A stretch of DNA of 64,000 bases from Pomphorhynchus laevis. Lineage: Eukaryota > Acanthocephala > Palaeacanthocephala > Echinorhynchida > Pomphorhynchidae. Position numbers and translations under genes: made by a program. The notes under the pieces were generated by a model. That model was not told where the DNA came from, searched no databases, and saw nothing but the letters and a program-made list of their open reading frames with translations. Positions 29,605 through 41,469 of this stretch are shown piece by piece. The stretch spans positions 1 through 64,000 of the forward strand of contig WNNJ02002411.1 in NCBI GenBank assembly GCA_012934845.2, in the 5' to 3' direction. How positions within the stretch are numbered: position 1 is the first letter of the stretch; every line of letters starts with the position of its first letter.

Positions 29605-30232
29605 TTAAGATTTTCTAATGAGATTTAGAGTTGGAAGATGACTCGAGTTGATTTCGCCAAAAGAGAGTACGTTTAGTACGTATAAGAATGAGATGTAAAC
29701 GGCGTAGAGAAAAGCAGGAATCACGGAGATTTTGAGGGAGTGAGTTTGGAGAACGTTTAAGAAAGCGTTTATACGTACGAAAAGAGTGACGGAGTCGACG
29801 CTTATAAAGACTACAGTCAGAATCGAACCAGGGAGCATGGCGCAAGCGCTGAGAGCGTCGGAGTCGACTAGGCAGAAGGATATTGAGGATCGACGTAAGT
29901 TCAAAATCAAACAGAATGCAGAGATCATCGTGAGAGAAATAGTTAAGAGGAAGTGAAAGGAGTGAAGAATTGAGTAAGGCTGTGCAGAGAATAGGGATAT
30001 CGAGAAGCTTCCAGGGTCGACTTGGTGTGGATAATGGTGGAGGCGGAGAAGGAGGATGGGGACGAGTAAGAGTAAGAGTGACAAGAAAATGATCAGACAA
30101 ACCAGGATCTGTAATTGACAGGGATGTATAGTCTTTGAAGCAGTTAGGAACATCAATGATGTCGAGAGCACTGCCGAGAATGTGAGTTCGGCTTGTTGAA
30201 AGTAATTTATAGTTAAAATCGCAAAGCTTCAA
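29605..30232 (-). pseudogene. LINE-C endonuclease C-terminus and linker
   Basis: The 205-codon frame starts KLCDFNYKLLSTSRTHILGS, ALDIIDVPNCFKDYTSLSIT, then DPGLSDHFLVTLTLT: the catalytic SDH-F block near residue 44-47 ends the APE-type endonuclease. The linker follows: RRSQRLRHAPWFDSDCSLYK, RRLRHSFRTYKRFLKRSPNS, and RTKRTLFWRNQLESSSNSKS (W-F-x-D-xx-xx-KR---R--E---KR). It is unusually well preserved as one frame; the overlapping 188-codon frame is a shadow. The N-terminal half of the endonuclease is missing (5' truncation). Confidence 0.75.
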
Positions 30233-30239
30233 TCTTTTT

Positions 30240-30990
30240 TATCTTTGCCAGTTTTAAAGAGACTAAGGTCTGCGGCGACTAAGCAATCCGCTTCTTTGAT
30301 CTCGGGGCCTTTTTAGATTTAGCAACTGATAAAGGTGGACTTTGAACCAATGATCTTTGACATTAGACTTTTTAACAAATCGGTCATCTTATACATTAAT
30401 TCTTGGTGCTTGGCCTCGATAAGCCTAAGAGGTCTGAGTCGGACATCCTGTTGTTATTATTGGTGGAGCATGCAACGGCGAAGCTGGCTTGCTTCATCTG
30501 ATCTACCAGATGACGTTTCTTGTAGCTTTTGAAGGAAGCACATTTTCTCGACCATGTTGGGTAGAATTTCCCACAGTTAAAATAGTGAGGGGATCTATCG
30601 CATTTTTCTAAATGACCATCAAGAGAGCCACATATCCCGCAAGAGCGGGGAAGAGGATATCCAGAACTCCAATGTCCCCATATGTGATAGGAATTACAAT
30701 GGGGTAGGTCATAGAGTCAGTTTCGATCAGAGTAAATGCCAGATTATGTCCTATGAAAGAGTTACATTTGGAGTGATCTAAATACTCAGCCACGTCTACC
30801 GAGGCAAAACAATGCCACGGAATCAGCAATCATTTCTTCGCTGTAATAAATTTGATATTGCTAATCTTAAAATCATGTTCGAGTGCTAAAATGTCTTCAT
30901 CTGACATGTATGTCGGAAAGTTGTTGATTTTCAAGGTTGCTTGGATAGCCTTGTATAAAATTTTGCCACAATTTAAATGCTTTTTATTGA
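30240..30990 (-). pseudogene. LINE-A Gag fragment, second unit of a gag-gag fusion
   Basis: From about 30990 the frame changes from Gag C-terminal sequence to a Gag middle segment: IQATLKINNFPTYMSDEDIL, ALEHDFKISNIKFITAKK, stop, CNSFIGHNLAFTLIETDSMT, a shifted first knuckle (HCNSYHMGTLEFW), then NCGKFYPTWSRKC and a coiled-coil start MSDSDLLG. It ends near 30240 with LVSLKLAKIKK at the LINE-C insertion. Confidence 0.65.
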
Positions 30991-32088
30991 AATGGTCCCA
31001 TAATTGATTTTTTCTTGCCAGCTTGAGAGCAGCTAGACTCTGTAACGAATTAGTCCTTTTCATCAATTTTGAGCATTTTTTGGTAGTGGTCTTGGCGGAT
31101 GAAGTGGGGTGCAAAATCTCATTAAAGTTAGACACCAGACCCTGAATCATCCTTTCTATCTGAGCAATAGCAGCTTGATGCTTGGCCTCAATGAGTTTAA
31201 GGATATCTGTGTCGTTCAATTTGTTGTTAGATGTATTTTGCGACGTACATGCATCTACGAAGTTTGCCGGTTTTTTTTAGTAGCACTCTCCTTTTGTATT
31301 ATTTGAAAACGCTATATTTGCGAGACCATGTGGGGTGTTCTTCTCCCCAATTTGAGCAATGTGAATCCTTAACGCATCTCCCTAAGTGCTTTTCAAGATT
31401 CCCATATACAGTACAATTACGTGAGAGATTACAACCAGAATCCCAATGCCCCCATTGATGGCATCTGTGGCAATGATGATATGCTAATGAATCAGTATCA
31501 ATTAGTAAAAATGATACATTATGCCCCATAAAGGGGTTACATACTGATTCGGTGAGACATAAAACCTCGTCTACCGACGTACGACAAAATGCCGCCGGAA
31601 TAGGGTGGTCATTTTTCCCTGTGATCAGTCGTATGTTTTTTACATTATAGTCCCCTTCAAGGTCAATAATAAATTCATCAGAAAGAAATGTTGGGATGTT
31701 GGAAATTTTTGAGTTGTTTGTATCGGTCTAAACGAGACCAAACCTGAATCCGTAAGGTTCTTTTTGAAAGAAACCAAGTATTCATTTGCCAAACCAGAGG
31801 AGCAGAAGGATATTCTGATTCCTGTTTCAAGTATTTTATAGAATTGAAGATCACTCTTCCTTTATACTGCTCCGATAATTTTCTCCGAAACTTGTCAAAT
31901 AATTTATTACTTTCTAATGGCTTCAGTAAATCAATAAAGATAAGATTCGCCAGTTTTGGAACAGGGGAGAGCTCCCACTCTTTGATAGAGTCAAAATTCG
32001 AGGGCGAAACTGCACTTAGTTTGAGTTTATTTGTGTTTACAGAAATTTGCATTTTTGAGAGTTCCTTTAATGTTCCGATGTTGCTTGT
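30990..32088 (-). pseudogene. LINE-A Gag, first unit, fourth in head-to-tail array
   Basis: Starts just after the shared ACAAGCAACA boundary (about 32083). Blocks: SPVPKLANLIFIDLLKPLES with FDKFRRKLSEQYKGRV, IFNSIKYLKQESEYPSAPLV, then in other frames VGTSVDEVLCL, NPFMGHNVSFLLIDTDSLAY, knuckles HHCHRCHQWGHWDSGC, CTVYGNLEKHLGRC (second C lost) and SNWGEEHPTWSRK (C lost), then MNDTDILKLIEAKHQAAIAQ, IERMIQGLVSNFNE and SLAALKLARKNQLW. Five frame breaks. Confidence 0.7.
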
Positions 32089-32229
32089 AATAATAATTAT
32101 GATTTTCTTAACAAAAATAATAAATAGGAAAAATAGAATTAAAACAATAATAGACAGAAAAGTCGTCAGAAATCATCGTCTACAGGAAAAACTTGTCCAA
32201 TTCTTCCATAATCTTCATGGCCTCAGGTC

Positions 32230-33965
32230 CAGTGGGATCTGAGCCCTCCAACGAATCCAACACGGCGCCCTTCGACTGAACCACCCGGGGTCTTTAACCC
32301 CCTAAGAGTTCAATCAAGGCGGACTATGCTGGGTAAGCGAGATATGAAGAGCTCAAGAAACCTTAGCCTTTGATCTTGCGGACGTCTTCTTGAGAAGAAT
32401 ACTAATCCCGAGATAGCCCAAGTGTCCCAGAGGCGCACCTGAACTTTCTCTTTCAATGACTGATGCTGGGCCCGTTTCAGAGCCCACCTATCTCAGGATA
32501 TGTTTAAGTCTATCCAGGTCGGCTTTCGCTGACTGGTTCACCGTAACGGTGAACCTCAACTATTTTATTCGACCCGTGAAGGCAGGGAGGGGTTGATTAG
32601 TCGACATGAAGGAGAGAGCAGTGAGTGCTAATCTCTCAAGGTTTTGCTTTGTTGCAGGGTTGCCATGGAAGACAACCACCTGCGATTTCGCAGAGTTTAA
32701 TATAAGATTAAACTTGGGTAAGTTGTTTTTTAATCTTAAAAAGAATCGGCTGATGTCAGAAACTTCGTCTTTGCACCGGTGTCCAGAGAACAGGACTGTT
32801 TGTCATCGGCATACACCACAAGACGTTGTTCGCGTTTAAATATTTTGAATAGGTTAATGGAGGCAGCAAGATACAAGATAGGAGAAAGTGGGGAACTTTG
32901 AGGAACATCCGTAATAGGGTAAAACTGCCGTGCATTAGAGTCGTTTTCATAATAGAATCGCTTGGTGTACAGCAGTATCTCCACCCTGTTAACAATTCTC
33001 GCAGGCAACTCAAGGAACCTGAGAGAAGAGATAACGAAAGGAATAGAGATGCGGTCAAATGCAGCAGAAAGGTTAAGGAAAACAGTCACAGCAAGTTGAT
33101 GAATATTCACCAGACTAAACTGATGCACTTCACTTACAGTCGAATGGACTGAGTGACCTTTGACGAACCCATCGAAACCTCGTGGGATTAAGTTTCGCTT
33201 ACTTAGATGATCACGGATTTTACGCGCAGGTGCTTTCTCGTATATCGACACGAGTGAATTATGAATCGAAATGGGCCGCAGGTCTTTAGGACAAGAGACC
33301 GGGTTTTTCTTTGAAATAAAAACACGTCTACTATTGTTGATGCCGGCCACATCGGAAGGGGTGGCTAAAAGCATTGTGACGTCCACTCTTCTTCTTTGTT
33401 CGGCTGTCAAAAGTTGACAGACACGAGACGAGAGTGGATCCATGGATATGGCTCCACTCTCGTCTCGTGGAGTGGAGGTGCCCGAAAGAGGCCCCCAGGA
33501 GTTAAGAATATCCTCTACTCCTGAAGTCTCCCCAAGGCACGATTGGTTGAGATGATTGAGTGACTCCATAATTATGTAAGGAAAGTGACCCCTCCAAAAC
33601 CCTATCTAGACCTTTTTTTCAATTCAGCCTAGTGCTCTATCCTTCTAACAGACACACTTCTCCTTCTTGAATATCTTCTAGAAGGAAGACTGGGATGGAT
33701 TAAGGAAAACAATGATTGCCTTATCCTTACCCAGTTAGAACCTATATCTAGTGCTCCAATATTCTTTCGAGAGAAATTGCCTGGCGGACGCAGAGAGATT
33801 GGTAAGACCGAGCATATACGCGAAGGTCTTGAGTTTTGTTGGAGTGAGACTGTAAACACAATTTTTGGAGGTAGTCGAAAGCATCTCGTTAGCTTGCGAA
33901 TAGAGGTATTTCACTGAAGGATATTCAGTGAAAAAGGATCACGATTACTCTGCATTGTGTTAGGT
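32230..33965 (-). pseudogene. LINE-A ORF2, third array copy, RT largely readable
   Basis: RT frame of 277 codons (33569-32736): SSRVCQLLTAEQRRRVDVTM, SCPKDLRPISIHNSLVSIYE, FDGFVKGHSVHSTVSEVHQF, motif A TVFLNLSAAFDRISIPFVIS (first catalytic D replaced by N), motif B ITDVPQSSPLSPILYLAASI (PQGS to PQSS), motif C LVVYADDKQ. Two catalytic-region substitutions show inactivation. The C-terminus continues to about 32230 in broken frames. A 17-bp inverted repeat lies at 33422-33469. Confidence 0.75.
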
Positions 33966-34130
33966 TAGCTGGGTGGGAATGCCTCATCCATAGACCGAGC
34001 TGGGTGACGGAAATGTTGTCCTTCCCGCCACCAACTCCGTTGGTGAAGGCATTGCCCACGGGCAGTGCCTTCATTTCTCTAGGAGGCCTTAACGTCTTTT
34101 TCCTTTAGGAATTCGCCAATTTTGAGGGGG

Positions 34131-35202
34131 TTATGGCGTTAGCCGAGGCGCCTTCTTTTTAGTTTTAGCCATGACTTGCTGTCTAGGAATTTCAGGAGCG
34201 GAATACATTACCGAAAGTATATTGGCGACCAAACTCTCCATCTGCTTAAGGGTGGATTGTTTGTTAGTATTGATAATTCTGGGAAGATTTTTGTCCGAAA
34301 TCCTTGAGGCGGCTGCAAAAAAACTTGAGTCGTCTCTTTTGACTTTAACCGGAGAGAAAAATTTGTTACGATATTGTTTAAAGAAGGAACATTTACGGGA
34401 CCATACGATGATCCCCACCACATTTGGAACACAAGGGGTGCAACGCACTTATCCCCGCTGACTAAGCTTTGACATGTTTGAAGGCTGCAGACTCCACAAA
34501 ACTTGTTACTAGATCAGCTGGATCCCTAATGCCCCATTTATGGCATTTATCGCAATGGGGGAAGGTAAGATCCTCGACGTTTACCAAAGAGAATCTTAAA
34601 TTATATCCTAGGAACGGGCTAATGGATGTTTTCGCTAGAGTCTCCGCAATCTCTAAATGAGCTGAACAAAACGCCACAGGCAGGGGAAATCCATTTTTTT
34701 CTTTACCGATATGAATTTAGTTACTTTAAAAAGTACAGTGAGTGCATCGATATAAATATTCTCCAGGTGTGAAGGTACATTGTTTATTTTAACTTACGCT
34801 GATATAGGTATTAGTTGTAATGAAGCTAAATGGTTCAAATTTGAATTAACGAAGAGTTCGTATTCCTTCGCTAAATCATTGGTCGAGAAGGATACCTTGT
34901 ATTTCAGTTTCATGAAATTTTACTGTATAAACAAGAATCCGATTATTATAGTTGTTAACAAAATGTCTCAAAAACACGTTAAACATGTTATGCCTTTCTA
35001 ATGGCTTAGAAAGCTTGATTACCAACAAGTTCTTAAGTTTAGGGGATTGAACCCTTTCACCCGGCATATTATCGGATAACAAATCACTTACTTGAGTGTC
35101 GAAATTTCCAGAAGAAATCGTTAGATTACCTTTAGAATCAACCATTTTGCTTAATTTTTGGAAATTGGTTGAAGCACCAACGTCGTTTTTAACATAGCAC
35201 AT
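34131..35202 (-). pseudogene. LINE-A Gag, third array copy
   Basis: 35202-34876 encodes MPGERVQSPKLKNLLVIKLS, KPLERHNMFNVFLRHFVNNY and VKFHETEIQG. After frame breaks: CSAHLEIAETLAKTSISPFL, GYNLRFSLVNVEDLTFPHCD, KCHKWGIRDPADLVTSFVES (first knuckle with its H lost), then a shifted SNVVGIIVWSRKCSFFKQYR, and MESLVANILSVMYSAPEIPR. No full zinc knuckle survives. Confidence 0.7.
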
Positions 35203-35369
35203 GTTGTTGCTTGTAAATGAATAAAGATGTTCTTAAATACAACCAATGTTAGTGTTATATAACAACTAAATAAAATAAAAAAGAAACATGTATCAAAAAT
35301 ACAAGAAGGAAAAGTTAGTTTACCAGTCGCGAAGAAAAGTCTTCTTTAATCTTTAAGGCCTCAGGTCCA

Positions 35370-37790
35370 GCGAGATCTAAGCCCTCCAGCCAATCCAACA
35401 CGCCGCTCTCCGACTGAACCACCCGGGGTCTTTACCAACCCAACGAATCCAATCGAGGCGGACAATGCTCGGTAATCGCGAGATGAGGAGCTTAAGAAAC
35501 CTTAGTCTTTGTTCTGGCGGACGTCCTCTTGAAAAAAGACCAATCCCGAGATAGCCCAAGTACCCCAGAGGCGCACTCGGGTATTCTCTTTCAATGATAG
35601 ATGTTGGGCCCGTTTCAAGGCCCATCTAGCTTTCTTCAGGATACGTTTAAGTCTATCCAGGTCGCCTTTTGCCGACCAGTTAACCGTAACAGTGAACCCC
35701 ACGTATTATACTCGACTCGTGAATACAAGGAGGGGTTGATTAGTCAAGATGGAGTTGAGCGCAGAGAGTGCTAGTCTCTTAAGTTTACGCTTTGTTGCAG
35801 GTGCGCCATGATAGACAACCACCTGCGATTTGAAGGAGTTTAAAACAAGGTTTGAAATGGGCAGCTGGTCTTTTAATCTTGTAAAGAAACGCCTGATGCC
35901 ATAGACTACATCTTTGCACCTGCGACCAGAGAACAGGGCTGTGTTATCATCAGCGTATACCACAAGATTTTGATCGCGTTTGAATTTTTTGTAGAGTTCC
36001 ATGGAGGCAGCAAGATACAAGATTAGAGAAAGTAAGAAGCCTTGAGGCACACCTGTAATAGAGTAGAGCTGACGTGCATAAGGTCATCTTCATAGAAGAA
36101 TCGCTTGGTGTACAGCAATATTTCCACCCTGTTAACAATTCTCGCAGGCAACCCGAGGGACCTGAGAGAAGTGATAACAAAAGGAATGGAAATGCGGTCA
36201 AATGCAGCAGAGAAGTCAAGAAAAACAGCCACAGCAAGCTGATGACTGTTATCTTGACAAAACTGCTCCACTTCACCTATTGCTGAATGGACCGAGCGAT
36301 CTTTATTGTACCCATGAAAACCTGGTGGGATTAAATTTCGCCTACTTAGATGATCGCGGATTTTACGCGCAAACGCTTTTTCGTAAATGGAGATGAGGAA
36401 GTTTTGAATCGAAATGGGTCGCAGATCTTTAGAACATGAAATCTACTTCTTTTTAGGTAAAAAAACACGACGGCTGATGTTTATTTCAGCAATGTCGGAC
36501 CGGGAGACTAATAGCATTGTTATTACGACCTCCTTTCTCTGACTGTCTGTCAAAAGCTGACAAACACGAGTGAAAAGTGGCGCATGGGTTCTGTAGGTGC
36601 CTGGGAGTGTCCCCTAGGAGTTAAGGATATCTGTAACAGGCAAATCCCTATTTCTGAAGTCACACCAAGGCTGGATTGGTTTGGGTGATAGGGTGGCTCT
36701 ATAATTGTGTAGGGATAGTGATTCCTCCAAAATTTTATCAAGGCCTATTCTACCTATCCAGCCTAATGCTCTATCCTTCCAACAGACAAACTTATCCTTC
36801 TTGAATATCTTCCAGAAGGATGACTGAGAAGGGTTAAGGCGAGAAATGCTTGCCTTATCTCTGATCAGCTGAAACCTATATCTAGTGCTCTAGTGTTCAT
36901 TCGAGAGTGCTTGTATGGCGGGAACAGAGAGATTATGAAGGCGTAGCAATTAACTAGGACCTTGAGTTTTGTTGGAGTGGGATTGTATATACGACCTTTA
37001 TAGGTAGTCAATAGTATCGCGGTAGCTTGCGAAGAGAGGTAGGTATTAAATTCGGTCAAACTCTCATTCCTAATTCGGGGGAAGAGTTGGATAGCTGCAT
37101 GAAAGAAGGCCACCCTGACGAGATCAAAGAGGAACCTTCTCAGCAACGTATCTTCCTCTAACCTCCAACGAATTAGGTCATGAGAGGTGGTCTGTTGTTG
37201 GCGCGACTGCTCCGTACAGATGAGTCTCAACAACCACATCTTATGAAGCAGTAATATGTCGAGGAGTGAATTAGTTGTTGAGCAATGTAAGGTGGGGGAT
37301 GGTGGTTTGTGAATAAGGTAGTCGTTCACGGCTCTGCGGTTTGCTGCATTAATCCTACGACCAGTTATGTCGTTGAAGTCACCAAGTAACATGTCATAGC
37401 CACTACCTAATGTACTATCCAGAAGGTCACGGTTGTTGTGAATTTCTCCTGGCCGTATATAAATATTGGCTGTACTGATGCATTTAACGTTCTTACGAAG
37501 TGATATAGCTAAACAAGATATGGCTGGACAAGAATAGTTAAGAAAAAGGAAAGATCTTAAGGAGTATTTAACTAAGGTTAAAATATCTTGAGATTATGAG
37601 GAGTGAGGAGGGTTATATACGGAGTGAAGTGAGTGTATATATGCTGAGGGATAAATCGAGTAATGTCCTGAGGAATACGGATAGACCGCGTCTTCTGAAG
37701 GACTATAACATCTGCATCTCTACCAGATTAAAGGCTAAGGGCAGAAACACCTCCCGAAGTCCACTGAAGGATATTCAGTGAAAAGGGATC
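35370..37790 (-). pseudogene. LINE-A ORF2, second array copy
   Basis: Endonuclease: LLGDFNDITGRRINAANRRA and TTSHDLIRWRLEEDTLLRRR (37392-36865), preceded by a frameless NILQW start and VIVLQKTRS. RT: motif A AVAVFLDFSAAFDRISIPFV (36271 frame), motif B as MPQGFLLSLILYLAAS (PQGSPLSP decayed), motif C LVVYADDNTALFSGRRCKDV (36050-35706), C-terminal VTVNWSAKGDLDRLKRILKK and RGRPPEQRLRFLKLLISRLP to about 35370. At least six frame breaks. Confidence 0.75.
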
Positions 37791-37972
37791 TTATTACTTT
37801 GCATTGTATTAGTTTAGCTAGAAGGGGATTGCCACACCCCAGACAGAGCTAGGGGTGGAAGGATTGCCTCCTCCACCACTAGCGACGCCCAGAGTGGGTA
37901 CTTGCCCCCGGGCATTCTCATCATTTCCCTTTGAGGCGCTTATGTTCCAGCCCTTCAGCATTTTGTCGATCT

Positions 37973-38630
37973 TTATGGGGGGAACGGCATGGGCCGAAGC
38001 CGCTCGTTTCTTGGATTCCTGAAGAGCCGGAACAGAAGCTGTCGGGGGGAGAACATGACAGACAGTTGGTAGGCGATCAGTTTCTCCATATCCTTTAGTG
38101 TAGACTGTTTTTGTGCATGCAGCAAACGTATGATGCTGTTATCTGACATTCTTGTGACCGCCTTCGCCGCACTGGATGTAGGCACTCTTGGGAGATGAGT
38201 ACTGTTTCTCCCGATCACTGTACGAAGATTGTAAACTTTGAACAACAATTCCAACTCTTGAATATCATCTTTTTCTAACAAGGATGGAATATTAGAAACT
38301 GAGTGAGGCCATGATAGGAAGACTTTTCAAAGAAGCCGCATTCGAAAGATTTTTCTGGAAAAAATTTCATACTCCTATGCTAAACCAGGAGTTGCGAAGG
38401 AGATTTTGATTTCGGATTCGTAATACCGTATAGAGTTGAATAACACACGGTTTTTGTAAAATATTGTAAATTCACGCAGAAACACGTTAAACAAATTGTG
38501 TCGTTCAATAGGTTTTAGTAATTTTATAATCGTTAGATTTTTTGCCTTTCGAAAAGAGGAAAGTTCCCCTATCCATTCATTGGTGTTAGATAATAAATCG
38601 CTTACCTTGAACGCTGTATTCAAAGAAAAA
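37973..38630 (-). pseudogene. LINE-A Gag with internal deletion
   Basis: 38623-38375: NEWIGELSSFRKAKNLTIIK, LLKPIERHNLFNVFLREFTI, SIRYYESEIKISFATPGLA. 38281-37973: EKDDIQELELLFKVYNLRTV, IGRNSTHLP, then directly PTSSAAKAVTRMSDNSIIRL and KDMEKLIAYQLSV. The knuckles and the block before them are missing, relative to the copy at 22.2 kb, so the deletion removed about 110 residues. Confidence 0.7.
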
Positions 38631-38939
38631 ACCTGTATATTGTCGAAGTTTAGATTTTTTCCATTCCGTTTTGGGCATTATTGACACTTTTACACTATTG
38701 TACATTTCACACTTCGTTCTTTTATGTTGTTGCTTGTCAACAACAACGATTTTATTAAATACATCAATGACCTATAAGTAGCATGCAAGAAAAAAAACAG
38801 ACAGTCATATCATAGTCAGAAAAAAACGGCAGCACAATTTCGGTCTTCAACAATTCAAGTCCTCTACTTTCTCTTCTATGGCCTCAAATCCACGGGGATC
38901 TGAGCCCACCAACCGATCCAACACGCCGCCTTTCGACTG

Positions 38940-41335
38940 AACCACCCGGGGTCTTTCACCCCCCCCGAAGAATCCAATCGAGACGGACTATGCTGGGTAA
39001 ACGAGAGACGAGGAGCTTAAGAAACCTTAGCCTTTGCTCTGGGGGACGTCCTCTAGAAAAGAAGACTAATCCCGAGATAGCCCAAGTGCCCCAGAGGCGC
39101 ACCTGGGCTTTCCCTTTCAATGACAGATGTTGAGCCCGTTTCAGGGCCCACCTAGCTTTCTTCAGGATACATTTGAATCTATCCAGATCGGCTTTCGCCG
39201 ACCAGTTCACCGTAACGGTGAACCCCAGGTATTTTACTCGACTTGTAAAGGTGGGGAGTGGTTCAGAGGCGAATATGGAGGAGAGCGCAGAGAGTGCTAG
39301 TCTCTTAAGTTTTTTCTTTGTTGCAGGGGAGCCATGAAAGACTACCACCTGCGATTTTGCAGAGTTTAAAATAATATTGGATTGGGGTAGCTGGTCTTTT
39401 AATCTTGAAAAGAAACGGCTGATGTCAGAGACTACGTCTTTACACCTGCGTCCAGTGAACAGGGCTGTGGTGTCATCAGCGTACACCACTAGACGTTGTT
39501 CGCGTTTAAATATTTTGAATAATTTAATAGAGGCAGCAAGGTATAAGATAGGAGAAAGTGGGGAACCTTGAGGCACACCCGTAATAGGGTAGAACTGACG
39601 CGCATCTGGGTCGTCTTCATAGTAAAAACGCTTGGTATACAGCAGGATCTCCACTCTGTTCACAATTCTCGCAGGCAACCCGAGGGACCTGAGAGAAGAG
39701 ATCACAAAAGGAATGGAGATGCGATCAAATGCAGCAGAAAAGTCAAGGAAAACAGCCACAACTAAACGATGGCTATTATCCCGACAAAACTGCTCCACCT
39801 CACCAACTGCTGAATGGACCGAGCGACCTTTGACGAACCCATGAAAACCTGGAGGGATCAAATTACGCCTACTTAAATGGTCGCGGATTTTACGCGCAAG
39901 CGCTTTTTCGTAAATTGACACGAGGGCATTTTGAATCGAAATGGGTCGCAGATCTTTAGGGCATGAGCAGGATTTTTTCTTAAGAATAAAAACACGCTTA
40001 CTAATATTGATGCCTGCTACATCGGATGGGGATGCTAAAAGCATTGTGACGGCCACCTCTCTTCTCTGATCAGCTGTCAAAAGCTGACACCCGAGAAGAA
40101 AGTGGAGCGATGGATTTGGAGGTGCCCGGGAGTGGACCCCAGGAGTTAAGGATATCCGTTACAGATAGATCCCTACTCCTGAAGTTACACCAAGGCGGGA
40201 TTGGTTGAGGTGATTGAGTGGCTCCATAGTTGTGTAGGGCTAGTGACTCCTCTAAAACTTTATCAAGGCCTACATTCCCTATCCAACCCAATGCTCTATC
40301 CTTCCAGCAAACACACTTCTTCTTCTTGAAAATCTTCCAAAACGAAGACTGAGAAGGACTAAGGCGAGCAATACTCGTCCTATCCTTACTCAGCTGGAAC
40401 CTATATCTAGTGCTCCAGTATTCATTCGAGAGAGCCTGTCTGGCGGAAACAGAGAGATTAGGGAGGTTCAGCAATTTCGCTAGGACCTTGAGTTTCGTCG
40501 GAGTGGGATTGTATATACGACCTTTATAAGTAGTCGATAAAATCGCGTTAGCTTGCGAAAAGAGGTAGGTATTAAATTCGGTCATACTCTCATTTCCTAT
40601 TATGGGAAAGAGTTGGATAGCCGCTTGAAAGAAAGCCACTCTGATCGGATCAAAGTGAAACCTCCTTCGAAGCAACGTATCTTCCTCAATTCTCCAACGA
40701 ATTAGGTCATGAGAGGTGGACAATTGCTGGCGCGATTGCTCTGTGCAGAGGGGCTTTAACAACCACCTCGAGTGAAGCAGTAAAATATCGAGGACTGAAT
40801 TTGTTGATATGCAATGAAAGGTAGGGGAAGGTGGTTTGTGAATAAGATAACCGTTCCTAGCTCTGCGAAGTGCTGCATTGATCCAACAACCAGTTCTGTC
40901 GTTGAAATCACCAAGTATCATGTCGTAGCCGCTGTCGATAATACTATCCAGGGTGACACGGTTTTTGTGTATCTCCCCAGGACGGATGTAGACATTGGCA
41001 AGACTGAGGCGTTTACCGTTCTTACAGAGTGAAACTACTAAACAAGACATGGCTGGACATGAATAGTTTAATAGGAGGGAGGACCTTAAAGAGCACTTAA
41101 TTAAGGTCAAGAGTCCTTGAGATGAAGAGGAGTGATGAGGGGTTATGTACGGAGTATAGTGGGAACAAATGTGCTTTGGGATAAATCGAGTAATGTCCTG
41201 GGGTAGACGGATAGACCGCGTCTCCTGGAGGACTATAACATCTGCATCTCTACCGGATAGAAGTCTAAGGGCAGAAGCACCTCCCGAATTCCACTGAAGG
41301 ATATTCAGTGAAAAAGGCTCACGATTACTCTGCAT
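38940..41335 (-). pseudogene. LINE-A ORF2 (endonuclease-RT), nearly intact
   Basis: ATG at 41335: MQSNREPFSLNILQWNSGGA. Endonuclease: VIVLQETRSIRL (catalytic E), ANVYIRPGEIHKNRV, DMILGDFNDRTGCW (metal site), STSHDLIRWRIEE (catalytic H). The frame runs 421 codons to 40070, then a 2-nt deletion near 40088 (versus CGTGTCTGTCAGCTT in the 24.7-kb copy) shifts to the 374-codon RT frame 40080-38956. RT motif A VVAVFLDFSAAFDRISIPFV, motif B ITGVPQGSPLSPILYLAASI, motif C LVVYADDTTALFTGRRCKDV, all intact. It ends at LDWILRGG beside a run of eight C near 38961-38968. No RNase H. The youngest-looking LINE-A here. Confidence 0.85.
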
Positions 41336-41469
41336 TGTGGTGGATTAGTTTGATGTGGGATTGCCTTCCTAGAAGGAGCTAGGAACGGGAAGGTTCCACT
41401 TTCCCGTCACTAGAACCATCCGGGGCAGGTACTTGCCCATGGGCAGCATCTTCATTTCCCCTTATTTTT

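Larger units (their letters stand above)
28512..30238 (-). mobile_element. LINE-C copy nested inside LINE-A, with EN end, RT and tail
   Basis: From 30238 to 28512: end of the endonuclease (30232-29615), linker, RT (29500-28650) and, after a deletion of the ORF2 C-terminus, the LINE-C 3' tail at 28575-28515. The flanks on both sides are LINE-A Gag, so it is inserted in that element. A 12-13-bp perfect inverted repeat (AAGTCCACAAAC...GTTTGTGGACTT, 28551-28582) lies exactly at the internal deletion joint. Confidence 0.75.
32092..35230 (-). mobile_element. LINE-A copy, third in head-to-tail array, endonuclease deleted
   Basis: Gag 35202-34131, ORF2 start at about 33965 (NILQ, then an abrupt jump near 33905 that removes most of the endonuclease), linker 33859-33629, RT 33569-32736 and C-terminus to about 32230, then a 3' UTR to about 32092. 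The 5' end carries ACAAGCAACA at about 35209. Only ~3.1 kb versus 3.8 kb for a full copy. Confidence 0.8.
35235..38765 (-). mobile_element. LINE-A copy, second in head-to-tail array
   Basis: Gag 38630-37973 with a deletion of the zinc-knuckle region, ORF2 37790 to 35370 with both endonuclease and RT represented, 3' UTR to about 35235. The 5' boundary ACAAGCAACA lies at about 38741, a few bases after the 3' end of the first array copy. Confidence 0.8.
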
